A stretch of DNA of 64,000 bases from Staphylococcus americanisciuri (lineage in GTDB: Bacteria > Bacillota > Bacilli > Staphylococcales > Staphylococcaceae). The stretch covers positions 1 to 64,000 of the forward strand of contig NZ_JANUXY010000001.1 in NCBI RefSeq assembly GCF_024814435.1, given 5' to 3'. The translations under genes were made by a program, and so were the position numbers. This document shows, in pieces, positions 17,224 through 26,314 of this stretch. Below the pieces are notes generated by a model. It was not told where the DNA came from and did no database searches. It saw nothing but the letters and a program-made list of their open reading frames with translations. The number at the start of each line of letters is the position of its first letter. The stretch's first letter is position 1.

Positions 17224-17585
17224 TGTTTGCTACCTCCTAACCGATAGCCTATATAGCAAAACACAAGTCCTCCGACATAGCTAAGCATCATATACAGCAA
17301 TAGCAGCGCCCAATGACATTGTTGAGCCATTGATACAAGTTCAAATTGGAAAGTAGAAAAGGTTGTAAATGCACCAATGAACCCTGTTGTGATGGCTTTC
17401 TTTATATGTGGGGAGCGTGTGACAATGCGCAAAGAAGTTGTAGCACAAAACCCCATTAAAAATGCACCGAATAAGTTTGCAGTGAAGGTTCCAAGTGGGA
17501 ATGGGTACACATTTAGTAGCAATGATAAGATATATCTTAAGCCTGCACCCATACTACCGCCTAGAAAGATAGCTAAATATTTCAA
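17220..17585 (-). CDS. crcB: Fluoride channel subunit CrcB/Fluc (first of pair)
   Basis: 121 residues from the TTG at 17585, which has AGGGAG upstream. The longer open frame to 17708 would run into the neighbouring membrane-protein gene. Marks: LGGSMGAGLRYILS, TANLFGAFLMGF, GFIGAFTTFSTFQFEL. It would pair with the product of the overlapping crcB. Confidence 0.9.
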   Translation of the reverse strand: MKYLAIFLGGSMGAGLRYILSLLLNVYPFPLGTFTANLFGAFLMGFCATTSLRIVTRSPHIKKAITTGFIGAFTTFSTFQFELVSMAQQCHWALLLLYMMLSYVGGLVFCYIGYRLGGSKQ

Positions 17586-17611
17586 GTTATCACTCCCTAT
17601 AGTCGGGTATA

Positions 17612-17914
17612 TTAGAGAATGCCGAACGTACGAATAGCTGCAATGAGATGCAGTAGAATTACGACAAGTAAAATCCAAGGGAGCATATGTGCAGCACGGT
17701 GGATCCAACTTTTCTTTTCAGGCAGTGCTTTGATTGATTTGTCAGCGAAAAGAATTGCGACGATTAACGTAAAAGCATTTATAACACTACAAACAAGTAT
17801 AATTTTGATGAGTGAACTGAAATGTTGATTGAGAATTGGATTTTGTGCATTAAAATAAAAGCTTACGAGTATCAGCAGTACAGATAGATAAAAATATTTT
17901 TTTGATTTGGACAT
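17612..17914 (-). CDS. Small three-helix membrane protein, unknown
   Basis: 100 residues with membrane helices at about 7-22, 33-57 and 75-95 and basic loops (KSKK, PEKKSWIHR). GGAGGC precedes the ATG. It lies 26 bases before crcB on the same strand and is probably the first gene of that operon. No family is recognised. A link to fluoride export is only positional. Confidence 0.6.
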   Translation of the reverse strand: MSKSKKYFYLSVLLILVSFYFNAQNPILNQHFSSLIKIILVCSVINAFTLIVAILFADKSIKALPEKKSWIHRAAHMLPWILLVVILLHLIAAIRTFGIL

Positions 17915-18097
17915 GTGACTGCCTCCTTTATTATCGCTTGTAATAATAGCACATTTAATGTATAAGAATAAAGGTATAGCATCATATCGCTTTCTTATAA
18001 TGCTTATAAATAGCCATTAATATTATAAAAATGTTAGTATTTTGGTATAGGCACAATTTTAAGTGTAATGCATGAATATTAGATTAGGAGGCTCACA

Positions 18098-18808
18098 ATG
18101 GCTGAATTAAAAGTAAAAGTTTTCGCAGATGGTGCGGATATAGAACAAATGAAACAAGCATATCAAAATAAAGAAGTAGATGGTTTTACAACAAATCCGA
18201 GCCTTATGGCTAAAGCAGGCGTGAAAGACTATACATCTTTTGCACAAGAAGTTGTTCAAGCTATTCCTGATGCCTCTATTTCCTTCGAAGTATTTGGAGA
18301 CGATATGGAAACAATGGAAAAAGAGGCAAAAATTATCGAACAGTTCGGTGACAACATTTTTGTTAAAATTCCAATCGTTAATACGAAAGGTGAATCTATG
18401 TTGCCGTTAATTGAAAAGTTATCAGCACAAGGTGTGAAATTAAACGTCACTGCAGTTTACACGATTGAACAAGTAAAAGCTATTACAGATGCAGTTACTG
18501 AAGGTGTTGAAACGTATGTCTCAGTCTTTGCTGGTCGTATTGCAGATACAGGCGTTGATCCATTGCCACTTATGAAGGAATCTGTGCGCATCACACATAG
18601 CAAAAAAGGTGTCCAATTGTTATGGGCAAGCTGTCGTGAATTATTCAATGTGATTCAAGCTGATGAAATTGGTGCTGACATTATCACTTGTCCGGCAGAT
18701 GTCGTGAAAAAAGTATCGAACATTGGTCGAGATATTAATACATTGTCAGTCGATACAGTTCAAGGTTTTGCGAAAGATATCCAATCATCAGGGTTAAGCA
18801 TTTTATAA
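18098..18808 (+). CDS. tal: Transaldolase (short type)
   Basis: 236 residues. It transfers dihydroxyacetone units in the non-oxidative pentose phosphate pathway. TalC/FSA-like TIM-barrel marks: FADGADIEQM, DGFTTNPSLMAKAG, the Schiff-base Lys in NIFVKIPIV, and NVTAVYTIEQ, SVFAGRIADTG. AGGAGG lies 8 bases before the ATG. Monocistronic with a strong terminator. Confidence 0.9.
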   Translation: MAELKVKVFADGADIEQMKQAYQNKEVDGFTTNPSLMAKAGVKDYTSFAQEVVQAIPDASISFEVFGDDMETMEKEAKIIEQFGDNIFVKIPIVNTKGESMLPLIEKLSAQGVKLNVTAVYTIEQVKAITDAVTEGVETYVSVFAGRIADTGVDPLPLMKESVRITHSKKGVQLLWASCRELFNVIQADEIGADIITCPADVVKKVSNIGRDINTLSVDTVQGFAKDIQSSGLSIL

Positions 18809-18819
18809 AATAGAACGAT

Positions 18820-18873
18820 GGGAGTGACATCGTACCGACTATATATGAAGCGGGTACTGTCACTCCCTTTTTA
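18820..18873 (+). terminator. Rho-independent terminator of tal
   Basis: GGGAGTGACA at 18820-18829 pairs with TGTCACTCCC at 18859-18868, followed by TTTTTA. Confidence 0.85.
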
Positions 18874-18908
18874 TGTCATGATGTAAGTGATAAGTATAAG
18901 GAGTTTTT

Positions 18909-19358
18909 ATGGAAAATAGAATTTTTAAATATAAGATAGAAAAACAATTATGGTATTTGAATCGACGTGAGAAGGCAAAGCTAGCAGAGGTTTTATCGGA
19001 GGATAGATTGGAACAGTTACAGTCTGAATTTCGTACGCCGGGGCGATTTGTCACTGTTTATTTAAAAGAGTCTGTTTTTAAATCAAGGGTTGTTGGAACG
19101 ACGCATCTCTTTACAACATTGATTGGACTATTCGCAGCGAATATTGTGCTGTTGGGTATTTTGATTACTGGTATGTTGCTAAGTTTGACTGCATTGAATC
19201 ACTTCATTCATCCACAAGTAACGCTTTCAACAATAACGGTGATTACGGCTTTGTTGAGTGGCATCGTATTAATAATATTAGCTGTATGGATAATGAAAGT
19301 TGCGAATGCATTTTTTACTAAGCGTTTAGTTGACTATAAGTTTAATAAGGTGGACTAA
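18909..19358 (+). CDS. Conserved membrane protein, unknown (DUF1700/1129-like build)
   Basis: 149 residues: a cytoplasmic head of about 60 residues with YLNRREKAKLAEVLSEDRLE, then three hydrophobic helices (about 68-95, 110-130) and a basic tail. AAGGAG precedes the ATG. It is convergent with the ComK-like gene. The head resembles small membrane proteins that partner regulators, but no family is certain. Confidence 0.5.
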   Translation: MENRIFKYKIEKQLWYLNRREKAKLAEVLSEDRLEQLQSEFRTPGRFVTVYLKESVFKSRVVGTTHLFTTLIGLFAANIVLLGILITGMLLSLTALNHFIHPQVTLSTITVITALLSGIVLIILAVWIMKVANAFFTKRLVDYKFNKVD

Positions 19359-19795
19359 CTATCGAGTGCTTGCATTAAAAATTGAGCAGCTTTCCATTTT
19401 TTAACACAAATTGTAAATGGATAAGGAACATTAAGTTGGCGATTGTGTGTAAAAATGATGGTTGTACCGTTTTTTTGTGAAGCCATTCCTATTACTTGTT
19501 GCATGTTGATAAAATATTGTATTGTTGCACGTCGTGATTGTAAAGGACATAAAATTAGTTTTGGAGAAATATAAACGGGTGTCAAATATTGTTTGCCAAG
19601 TAATTGAGATGACAATTGTTTTTGGGTATGCCAACTTTTACGGTGTGAGGTGAGTATGTGTTTCACCAATGCATCAAAGGTTAATGTTGTATGGGTTAGA
19701 TGTGTCGTAAAATGCAGTTCCAAACAATGACCAAGCTGTTGAGATGTTCGGATATAGAGTAATGAATCATAGCAAATATGCAAGTTTTGAGTCAT
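19355..19795 (-). CDS. ComK-like protein downstream of the sigma factor gene (EcfX position)
   Basis: 146 residues. The middle resembles ComK: a segment with RKSWHTQKQLSSQLLGKQ, then PVYISPKLILCPLQSRRATI, then YFINMQQV and a late LNVPYPF before a Trp-Lys segment. It starts 11 bases after the sigma gene with GGAGGC as ribosome site, so the two are co-transcribed. In S. aureus the gene in this place (ecfX) affects SigS. A regulatory partner of the sigma factor is the likeliest role. Confidence 0.55.
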   Translation of the reverse strand: MTQNLHICYDSLLYIRTSQQLGHCLELHFTTHLTHTTLTFDALVKHILTSHRKSWHTQKQLSSQLLGKQYLTPVYISPKLILCPLQSRRATIQYFINMQQVIGMASQKNGTTIIFTHNRQLNVPYPFTICVKKWKAAQFLMQALDS

Positions 19796-19806
19796 AGTGA
19801 AGCCTC

Positions 19807-20280
19807 CTAATAATCGCTAAAATGTGAATGACGTAGTGCTGAAAGTGTCTGTTTTTTGTAATTTTTGACGGAGGAAGGAGAACGACTTAGATAAGTTGCA
19901 ATTTCTAGTTGTGTATATCCTTGAAGATAGAGATAAAGCCAGTGACGATGTGTAAATGGTAATTGTAAAGCCCATTGTTGGATAGAAAAAAGCTTATCGT
20001 CTATTTTGAATTGTGGTAGTTGTAAATCTGGAGTATCAATGGAGTCTAATAAAGGCTGGCGGGCTTGTTTTCGCAATAAGTCAATTAAGTAGAACTTGAG
20101 TCGGTAAGTGAGATACGCATGCAAGTTGGTGTTCTTAGATGCGTCATAGCTTTGACAAAGTTCCCACAATCTGATGCATAATAGCTGGTAATACTCGTCG
20201 TAATTATAATGGATATGGTGCGTATTAAGAAGATAATGAATATATTTGTAATAACGCTGGTACATAATGTCAAAGTCCAT
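19807..20280 (-). CDS. sigS: SigS-like ECF sigma factor
   Basis: 157 residues, two sigma domains. Region 2 is about 20-85 (YDEYYQLLCIRLWELCQSYD, then the -10-contact helix LTYRLKFYLIDLLRKQ). Region 4 is about 118-150 (LPFTHRHWLYLYLQGYTQLE, then a helix-turn-helix with SPSSVKNYKKQTL). Length, partner and neighbourhood (near sagB and tal) match S. aureus SigS, an alternative sigma factor for stress. AAAGGAGG lies 8 bases before the ATG. No anti-sigma gene is seen. Confidence 0.75.
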   Translation of the reverse strand: MDFDIMYQRYYKYIHYLLNTHHIHYNYDEYYQLLCIRLWELCQSYDASKNTNLHAYLTYRLKFYLIDLLRKQARQPLLDSIDTPDLQLPQFKIDDKLFSIQQWALQLPFTHRHWLYLYLQGYTQLEIATYLSRSPSSVKNYKKQTLSALRHSHFSDY

Positions 20281-20470
20281 AAAGTAGACCTCCTTTGAAT
20301 GACTGAGATCTCAATTTTTACATATAACAAAGATTGTGACATTTGCAAATCTGTGCTATTTTTAGTTTTAGACATTGTTTATTGCTAAAAAATAGTTGGT
20401 ATGATATAAGAAAATACGTGAAATGAATCATTTTGCCATTTATTAAGGCATATAGATGGGGGACACTATA

Positions 20471-20689
20471 ATGGATTATGAACATTTGAATTTAGTTCAT
20501 TTTTTTGCGCGGAATGAGGCGTTAGATGATATCCGACAAAAATCAGATTTTATGATGATTAATAATATCCAAAAAGTAATGATGTACCGAACGGGAGAGG
20601 TTGAAGGGACAGTGGACTTGATACCTTATTTTTATAATAACCGTTCTCAAGCAATGAGTTTTGTGATGATGAAGTATCGTCGTTCATAA
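20471..20689 (+). CDS. Small protein of unknown function
   Basis: 72 residues from the ATG at 20471, chosen for GGGGGA 9 bases upstream; an in-frame ATG at 20456 lies in that site. Mixed charged protein, no membrane helix or signal, with repeated Met/Asn and a basic end (MMKYRRS). It is divergent from sigS. I do not recognise it. Confidence 0.5.
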   Translation: MDYEHLNLVHFFARNEALDDIRQKSDFMMINNIQKVMMYRTGEVEGTVDLIPYFYNNRSQAMSFVMMKYRRS

Positions 20690-20918
20690 CGATTCACGAG
20701 GTGTCAAAGTGAGACAACATGAACGTGAGTTATAAAACATTTTTCATCGTTTACTATTATGTTTCAATGTGATAAAACGTTACGCTGATGTTACCATTGC
20801 TTTATGAATCTGTAACATCAAGTAAATCGAATTGTTAAAAGGTAGATTGAGTGTTAAAATTTGTACTCGAGTATTAGATAGAATAACACAAACAAGAATA
20901 TTCTGAAGAGGTGTATCT

Positions 20919-21782
20919 ATGAAGCAACACAACAAAAGTTCAATTATTGTGATTGTTGGACTATTTGTTATAGCTGGTGTGACAGCATTCACTTTTTTTA
21001 ATATGATTAAAGATCAAATATTTTTTGAATCGGTGAATCAAGTAGAAACAGTTGAGAAGTTAGATGTGACACTAGAAGCTGCTGCCAAAAAGCAGATTGA
21101 TAACTATACAAGTCAACAAGTCTCAAATAAAGATAATACGAGCTGGCGAGATGCATCCGCTGCAGAAATTCGTGATGCCATGGACAGTTCTGTATTTATG
21201 GATGATAAGCGCCAAAAATATCAATTTTTAGATTTATCAAAGTATCAAGGCATTGATAAAAATAGAATTAAACGTATGTTATTCGATCACCCCACGTTGT
21301 TAGCACATACGGATGATTTTTTAGCAGCAGCGAAAGAACAACACGTTAATGAAGTATACTTGATTTCACATGCATTGTTAGAAACAGGTTCTGTGATGTC
21401 TGAACTGTCGAATGGTGTGGAAATTGATGGTAAGAAGTATTACAACTTCTACGGTGTTGGTGCGTTGGATGAAGATCCAATCAAGACGGGGGCAGAATAT
21501 GCCAAAAAGAAAGGATGGGACACACCTGAAAAGGCGATTAATGGTGGTGCTAAGTTTATTCATGATCACTATTTGTCACATCCAGATCAAAACACATTGT
21601 ACAGTATGAGATGGAACCCGAAAGACCCAGGCGAGCACCAATACGCAACAGATATTAATTGGGCAAAAAGCAATGCGACAATCATCGCTGACTTCTATAA
21701 GGACATCAAAACAGAAGGTAAGTATTTCAATTGGTATGTCTATAAAGACGATGAAAAGCATAAAGACGGTAAAAACTATTAA
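20919..21782 (+). CDS. sagB: Membrane-anchored endo-beta-N-acetylglucosaminidase SagB
   Basis: 287 residues: one N-terminal membrane helix (about 9-30), then a GH73/glucosaminidase domain with the catalytic Glu in YLISHALLETGS, a YYNFYGVGALDEDP segment, and a late FYKDIKTEGKYFNWYVYKDD. SagB cuts nascent glycan strands and frees them from the membrane; in S. aureus it works with the CAAX-protease-like SpdC. GAGGTG precedes the ATG. Confidence 0.9.
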   Translation: MKQHNKSSIIVIVGLFVIAGVTAFTFFNMIKDQIFFESVNQVETVEKLDVTLEAAAKKQIDNYTSQQVSNKDNTSWRDASAAEIRDAMDSSVFMDDKRQKYQFLDLSKYQGIDKNRIKRMLFDHPTLLAHTDDFLAAAKEQHVNEVYLISHALLETGSVMSELSNGVEIDGKKYYNFYGVGALDEDPIKTGAEYAKKKGWDTPEKAINGGAKFIHDHYLSHPDQNTLYSMRWNPKDPGEHQYATDINWAKSNATIIADFYKDIKTEGKYFNWYVYKDDEKHKDGKNY

Positions 21783-21790
21783 TACATTTA

Positions 21791-21826
21791 AGGAAGCGGG
21801 ACTTTTTTAACGGTCCCGCTTCCTTT
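21791..21826 (+). terminator. Rho-independent terminator of sagB
   Basis: AGGAAGCGGGAC pairs with GTCCCGCTTCCT, just after the stop codon. Only TTT follows, so the U-tract is short. Confidence 0.75.
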
Positions 21827-21857
21827 GAGTGCGCCTGTCAAGGATAATATCTTGGTG

Positions 21858-21935
21858 CGCTATATTTTTTGTGGTGGAATGGCATGAATGAGCTATTCTG
21901 CCTTTTGCTTTTTAGCATGCAAAAAGCGCTCATGC
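21858..21935 (+). repeat. Dispersed IS-derived repeat, partial copy
   Basis: The left part of the unit at 238-410: GTGGTGGAATGGCATGAATG, CTATTCTGCCTTTTGCTTTT, GCATGCAAAAAGCGC. It directly precedes an ISL3 remnant. Confidence 0.5.
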
Positions 21936-21989
21936 CTCTATCATTTTAAGTGATGAAATCCAAAAAATTAAAGGAGACATAATGCACCT

Positions 21990-22296
21990 ATGTGTCATGA
22001 TATCTTAAAATGATTCAAAATTAAACGATGAAAATAGTCAAATAAATCAGGTTGATGAAGATGTGGAGGTCCGTGGTCAGCTTTCTGCGATTATCTACGG
22101 TACTTTATCTTACTCAATTAACAGTTGTATGTATTGTGCTAATCAAGTCCCAAAACAAATCTATCAACATGGTAAGCGTATTTCTCGTCTCACGTTGATA
22201 AAGTTACAAAGATCCAACGTATACTTTAATCTAGCGAAACAACGATTTAAGTGCCCGTGCTGTCAAAACATTTACAGCGCAAACAGTAGCTGTTAA
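21990..22296 (+). pseudogene. ISL3-family transposase, N-terminal remnant (frameshifted)
   Basis: AAAGGAG precedes ATG TGT CAT GAT ATC TTA, the MCHDIL start of ISL3 transposases. After one frame change it reads KLNDENSQINQVDEDVEVRG and on through the zinc-binding region. C-x2-C (CMYCANQVPKQIYQHGK) and C-P-C-C (RFKCPCCQNIYSANSS) are the expected cysteine pairs. The frame stops at 22296 with no catalytic core left. Confidence 0.72.
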
Positions 22297-22406
22297 AAAA
22301 TCTTGTCTTCTACAGTGGATAGATTCCATCATAGAAGCACTTTTTTATAAGATTATTTCACATAAACCAATTTTATTTTAACGTTTTTAAGATTCAAAAG
22401 GGGCTT
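22297..22406. other. IS-derived gap with hairpin
   Basis: TCTTCTAC...GATAGATTCCATCATAGAAG forms a weak hairpin followed by TTTTTT. No gene seen. Confidence 0.3.
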
Positions 22407-22487
22407 TTATTCTGCTTTATTTTTACGTCCAAGTGTAAAGAATAAAATAATTGTTGAAATGGCAACTTTCATAATGAATTTAAACAT
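22407..22487 (-). CDS. 26-residue hydrophobic, basic peptide
   Basis: MFKFIMKVAISTIILFFTLG followed by RKNKAE. GAGGTGAAC lies 6 bases before the ATG, and a short basic tail follows one membrane-length helix, the build of small membrane peptides and type I toxins. It is divergent from the FAD protein gene, with about 150 bases between the starts. No family is recognised. An antisense RNA was not identified. Confidence 0.5.
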   Translation of the reverse strand: MFKFIMKVAISTIILFFTLGRKNKAE

Positions 22488-22641
22488 ACGTTCACCTCAT
22501 TGTTTTTTCTGGTTTTTATTTCCATAAGTATAACATGATTGTGCAATGTCATGAAAATATACTTTTTTCTTCAAATGATGTGCATTTCTTGAAATTTGGG
22601 GTATAACAAGTTGAAATGAATTTTGTTGAAGGTGATGAAGT

Positions 22642-24150
22642 ATGAATGTAGCAATTATAGGTATGGGGACAGCAGGGGTGAGTGTATTAAGACAATTGGT
22701 CAAGCATCAAAACTTTGCAGAACTCAACATAGACATTTATGACAATGCGACAAATATGGGGCAAGGTGAGCCTTTTCAGAATGATAGTGATGACCTATTG
22801 ATTAACATCCCGGTTGATATGTTATCGCTTAATATTGATAACATCAAAGAATTTCGTGAATGGTATGAGGCACAAACTGATTTTGACTATGGTGATGTTG
22901 ACTATTTGCCGCGTTTTGTATTTGGTCATTATATGAAAAGTTACTTAAATCATTATGTTGAGACATATGATAATATTCATGTGGTACATAAGGAAGTTTC
23001 ACAAATAGCTATTGAAGAACAAGAGAATGAGGCAACACCTAAAAACATTATTGTTTGCGTTGGAAATGCTGAAAAAACATGCCGCAAATATGATTATGTC
23101 TTTTTAACAATTGGTACGATGTCGTATAACGATCCATACAAATTAAAGGGAGAACTAGGATTTATTCACTCACCTTATCCAGCTAATCACACCTTAGAAC
23201 AAGTCCAAGAAAATGATGAAATTGCAGTGATTGGAACAGGGTTAGCAAGTCTAGACGTCATTCGCTATGTGTTAAATCACCATAATAAAAAGCTATTGCT
23301 AGCAAGTCGTAGTGGTCAGCTGCCAAGTGTCCGTGGCGATATGATTGAGTTTGAATTGCAATATTTAACAAAAGAACGTTTCAAACAATTGAAGCATGAA
23401 CATATGGGGGTTGTCCCATTAGATGATGTGATTGCACTGTTTCATAAAGAGTGTGAAGCATTGGATATACCGCTGGCACAATTGCTTCATCGCAAAACAG
23501 GTGATGTAGTAAAAGACTTAACCTATGATTTAAGCCATCCAGAAATGCTTGGAAAATTGCAAAGTGTGTTGATGGCAATTAAAGATAATATGGATTGGAT
23601 ATGGAATAGTTTGATGCATGAGGATCAGCAAGTTTATCTTGAACGTTATCATCAATATGTGAAAGAAAATTCAAATCCAATGCCGAGAGATACGGCAGAA
23701 TTAATTTTGAATGCGATTGATAATGGAATGATAGAAGTTTGCTCGGGCTTGGAATATGTTGAGCGTAAACATGGACGTTACCAATTGAAATTTGGTGCTT
23801 TGGGTCGACAACGTACGGTCGATGTTGTGATTAATGCTACAGGCCCGAAAACACGACTTGATCAATTGGATGAATCGGATGCGTTATTGTTAGATATGGC
23901 GAATAGACACATTGTACAATCACATCCAATGGGTGGTATTCAGATTAAACCAGAGACGAATGAAGTCATTAGTTCACGTTATGGTACATTGACCAACTTG
24001 TGTGCGATTGGTCAGATTACGAACGGTGTGAATTTTCAGCGTAATGCGGTAACGATGATTGTTCAACAAGCTGTTAAAACGGTGGGACAACTATATCAAT
24101 ATTTGGAAAGGCAGCAACAATTAGATACAACCGTTGAAACGATGAAATAA
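22642..24150 (+). CDS. FAD/NAD(P)-binding protein (PF13454-like)
   Basis: 502 residues. N-terminal Rossmann fold VAIIGMGTAGVSVLRQL, a MGQGEPFQNDSDDLLINIP segment typical of the FAD-NAD(P)-binding family, a second nucleotide loop IAVIGTGLASLDVIRY near residue 195, and INATGP late in the sequence. Substrate unknown. It precedes the riboflavin operon but is separated from it by the FMN riboswitch and so is not under its control. A start ribosome site (GAAGGTGAT) is present. Confidence 0.75.
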   Translation: MNVAIIGMGTAGVSVLRQLVKHQNFAELNIDIYDNATNMGQGEPFQNDSDDLLINIPVDMLSLNIDNIKEFREWYEAQTDFDYGDVDYLPRFVFGHYMKSYLNHYVETYDNIHVVHKEVSQIAIEEQENEATPKNIIVCVGNAEKTCRKYDYVFLTIGTMSYNDPYKLKGELGFIHSPYPANHTLEQVQENDEIAVIGTGLASLDVIRYVLNHHNKKLLLASRSGQLPSVRGDMIEFELQYLTKERFKQLKHEHMGVVPLDDVIALFHKECEALDIPLAQLLHRKTGDVVKDLTYDLSHPEMLGKLQSVLMAIKDNMDWIWNSLMHEDQQVYLERYHQYVKENSNPMPRDTAELILNAIDNGMIEVCSGLEYVERKHGRYQLKFGALGRQRTVDVVINATGPKTRLDQLDESDALLLDMANRHIVQSHPMGGIQIKPETNEVISSRYGTLTNLCAIGQITNGVNFQRNAVTMIVQQAVKTVGQLYQYLERQQQLDTTVETMK

Positions 24151-24296
24151 GTATTTTAATTCAAGACAAGAATGGTGCAAATAAATTGTCAATTTTTGAT
24201 AAATGGGTTAAGCTAAATGCGAACAGTATCGAATCTCAATGTTTGAGACGAGAACTGTTGTCGTATCTTGAATCTCAAACAATTTCATAATGATAT

Positions 24297-24431
24297 TCTT
24301 TCGGGGCTGGGTGGAAATCCCAACCGGCAGTAAGTTAAGCCTGCGACCCGTAGTGAACAATGATTTGTTGACTATGGCTGATCTAGTGAGAATCTAGAGC
24401 CGACAGTGAGAGTCTGGATGGGAGGAAGAAT
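24297..24431 (+). promoter_or_regulatory. FMN riboswitch (RFN element)
   Basis: Conserved RFN blocks in order: TCTTTCGGGGCTGGGTGGAA, AATCCCAACCGGCAGTAA, AGCCTGCGACCCG, GGCTGATCTAGTGAGAATCT, AGAGCCGACAGT and GAGTCTGGATGGGAGGAAGA. The terminator that follows (24552-24588) is the expression platform. FMN should turn off ribD-ribE-ribBA-ribH. A promoter TTGAAT-17-TGATAT (24269-24296) fits just upstream. Confidence 0.97.
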
Positions 24432-24551
24432 CATCAATGCACCATTACACGCAATACATGTATTTTTTTATGCATTTGTATCGCTTATTTTGTGATGGCA
24501 AATTTGCTGAATACGTCTGTATAGTTTTCAATACAGCGTAAAATAAACCTT

Positions 24552-24588
24552 ACCACTCGATACTTAATAACGAGTGGTTTTGTTTTTA
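24552..24588 (+). terminator. FMN riboswitch terminator
   Basis: ACCACTCG pairs with CGAGTGGT, followed by TTTGTTTTT. It lies 12 bases before the ribD start. Confidence 0.85.
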
Positions 24589-24599
24589 GATTTGAGGTG

Positions 24600-25652
24600 A
24601 TGACGATAAAACAATATTTAGAACATGCAATTAGTTTAGCAAAAATGGTAGAAGGACAAACGGGCATTAATCCACCGGTTGGCGCTGTAGTAGTCAAAGA
24701 TGGACGTATTATTGGCTTAGGTGCGCATCTAAAAAAAGGTGATAAGCATGCTGAAATTCAAGCGATTGATATGGCTGGCAATGATAATGTCAAAGGTGCG
24801 ACGCTATATGTGTCGTTGGAACCATGCTCGCATGACGGTGCTACACCGCCTTGTGCGCAACGTATTATTGATACAGGTATACAAAAAGTTGTCTATGCTG
24901 CAAGAGATATTACGTTAGCTGCAACAGGTCATGAAATGATGGTAAATGCAGGTATTGATGTTCATTATGAACCACATCTATTTGCTGAGAAGTTGTATGC
25001 GCCATTCTTTACGAGCAAAACGCAAACCATGCCGATTGTAACGGTTAAAGTGAGTGCGAGTATTGATGGTAAGCAAGCGACAGATTATCATGAAAGCCAA
25101 TGGATAACGTCGAAAGCTGTCAAAGCAGATGTCTTCAAGTTGCGCCATATGAACGATGCGATTATTACTGGTAATGGCACGTTGACTGTTGATAATCCAA
25201 GTCTAACAGTGCGTACAGAAGATGGACGTCATCCTGCGCGTGTGATTTTATCGCATTCAGGTAATATTAATTGGGACGCAACATTGTTTCACGACAAAGT
25301 AGCACCCGTATATGTGTACACGGATAACTCAGCAGTAGTATCTCCATTGGAACATGTCCAAGTCGTACAACTACCAGACACTGATATTGATACGATATTA
25401 CATGATTTATATACAAAAGGTTTTGGTCGTGTTCTCGTAGAAGCTGGACCAAAGCTAACTTCACAATTTTTAGCTTCTCATTATATTTCAACCTTCATCC
25501 TATATTTAGCCCCGAAAATAATAGGTGGTCAAGGAAAGCACCAATTCTTTCAAACGGATTGGGTGGCGCCACTTGATCAACTGAACACTTTTGAAATTGT
25601 CCATTCTGAAATGATAGATACTGACATGAAATTACACATGAAAAGGAAGTGA
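24600..25652 (+). CDS. ribD: Bifunctional pyrimidine deaminase/reductase
   Basis: 350 residues. It performs the deamination and reduction steps of riboflavin synthesis. The deaminase domain has HAEIQAIDMA and the zinc site PCSHDGATPPC. The reductase domain begins near residue 145 (VTVKVSASIDGKQA) with GNGTLTVDNPSLTVR and a late VEAGPKLTSQFL. The start is ambiguous: GTG 24597 and ATG 24600 both crowd the GAGG, so spacing is shorter than usual. First gene of the operon. Confidence 0.93.
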   Translation: MTIKQYLEHAISLAKMVEGQTGINPPVGAVVVKDGRIIGLGAHLKKGDKHAEIQAIDMAGNDNVKGATLYVSLEPCSHDGATPPCAQRIIDTGIQKVVYAARDITLAATGHEMMVNAGIDVHYEPHLFAEKLYAPFFTSKTQTMPIVTVKVSASIDGKQATDYHESQWITSKAVKADVFKLRHMNDAIITGNGTLTVDNPSLTVRTEDGRHPARVILSHSGNINWDATLFHDKVAPVYVYTDNSAVVSPLEHVQVVQLPDTDIDTILHDLYTKGFGRVLVEAGPKLTSQFLASHYISTFILYLAPKIIGGQGKHQFFQTDWVAPLDQLNTFEIVHSEMIDTDMKLHMKRK

Positions 25653-25656
25653 TGTC

Positions 25657-26286
25657 ATGTTTACAGGTATCGTTGAGGAAATTGGCATAATCCAATCGAT
25701 AAAAAAACAAAACCCTACAACAGAATTAACGATTCAATGTGACAAGATTTTAAGCGACATGCACATCGGTGACTCGATCAGTGTTAATGGCACGTGTTTA
25801 ACTGTCGTGCGCTTTGATGCAACATCTTTTACTGTTCAAGTCATTACCGGTACTGAAAATAAAACATATTTAGGTCAGCTTTCAATCGGTCAACCTGTAA
25901 ATTTAGAACGTGCTTTACTTGCGACGGGTCGTTTAGGTGGTCATTTTGTCCAAGGCCATGTTGATGATAAAGGTGTCATATTGAATATTAAACAGTCACA
26001 CAATGAATGGATCTACACAATTAAAGCGCCGAATCATATTTTAAAACAAATGATTCCACAAGGATCTATTGCTGTAGATGGTGTGAGTTTGACAGTTTTT
26101 AAAAAAGAAACGACAACTTTCGACATTCATTTAATTCCTGAGACACGTAAAGCAACGATATTATCAACCAAAAAGCAAGGTGACCTTGTGCATCTTGAAA
26201 CGGATATGTTGTTCAAATATGTAGAGAATATTACACGCCAAAATAATGATGTAACTGCCGACAGTTTATTACGTGCAGGATTTTAA
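25657..26286 (+). CDS. ribE: Riboflavin synthase, alpha subunit
   Basis: 209 residues in two homologous lumazine-binding halves, each beginning with an M-F-T-G-I-V/GHFVQGHVD-type block (MFTGIVEEIG at the start, GRLGGHFVQGHVD in the middle), plus NGTCLTV and VDGVSLTVF. It dismutates two lumazines to riboflavin. It begins 4 bases after the ribD stop. Confidence 0.95.
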   Translation: MFTGIVEEIGIIQSIKKQNPTTELTIQCDKILSDMHIGDSISVNGTCLTVVRFDATSFTVQVITGTENKTYLGQLSIGQPVNLERALLATGRLGGHFVQGHVDDKGVILNIKQSHNEWIYTIKAPNHILKQMIPQGSIAVDGVSLTVFKKETTTFDIHLIPETRKATILSTKKQGDLVHLETDMLFKYVENITRQNNDVTADSLLRAGF

Positions 26287-26314
26287 TAACGCTGAAGTTC
26301 AAGGAGGGCTTAGG

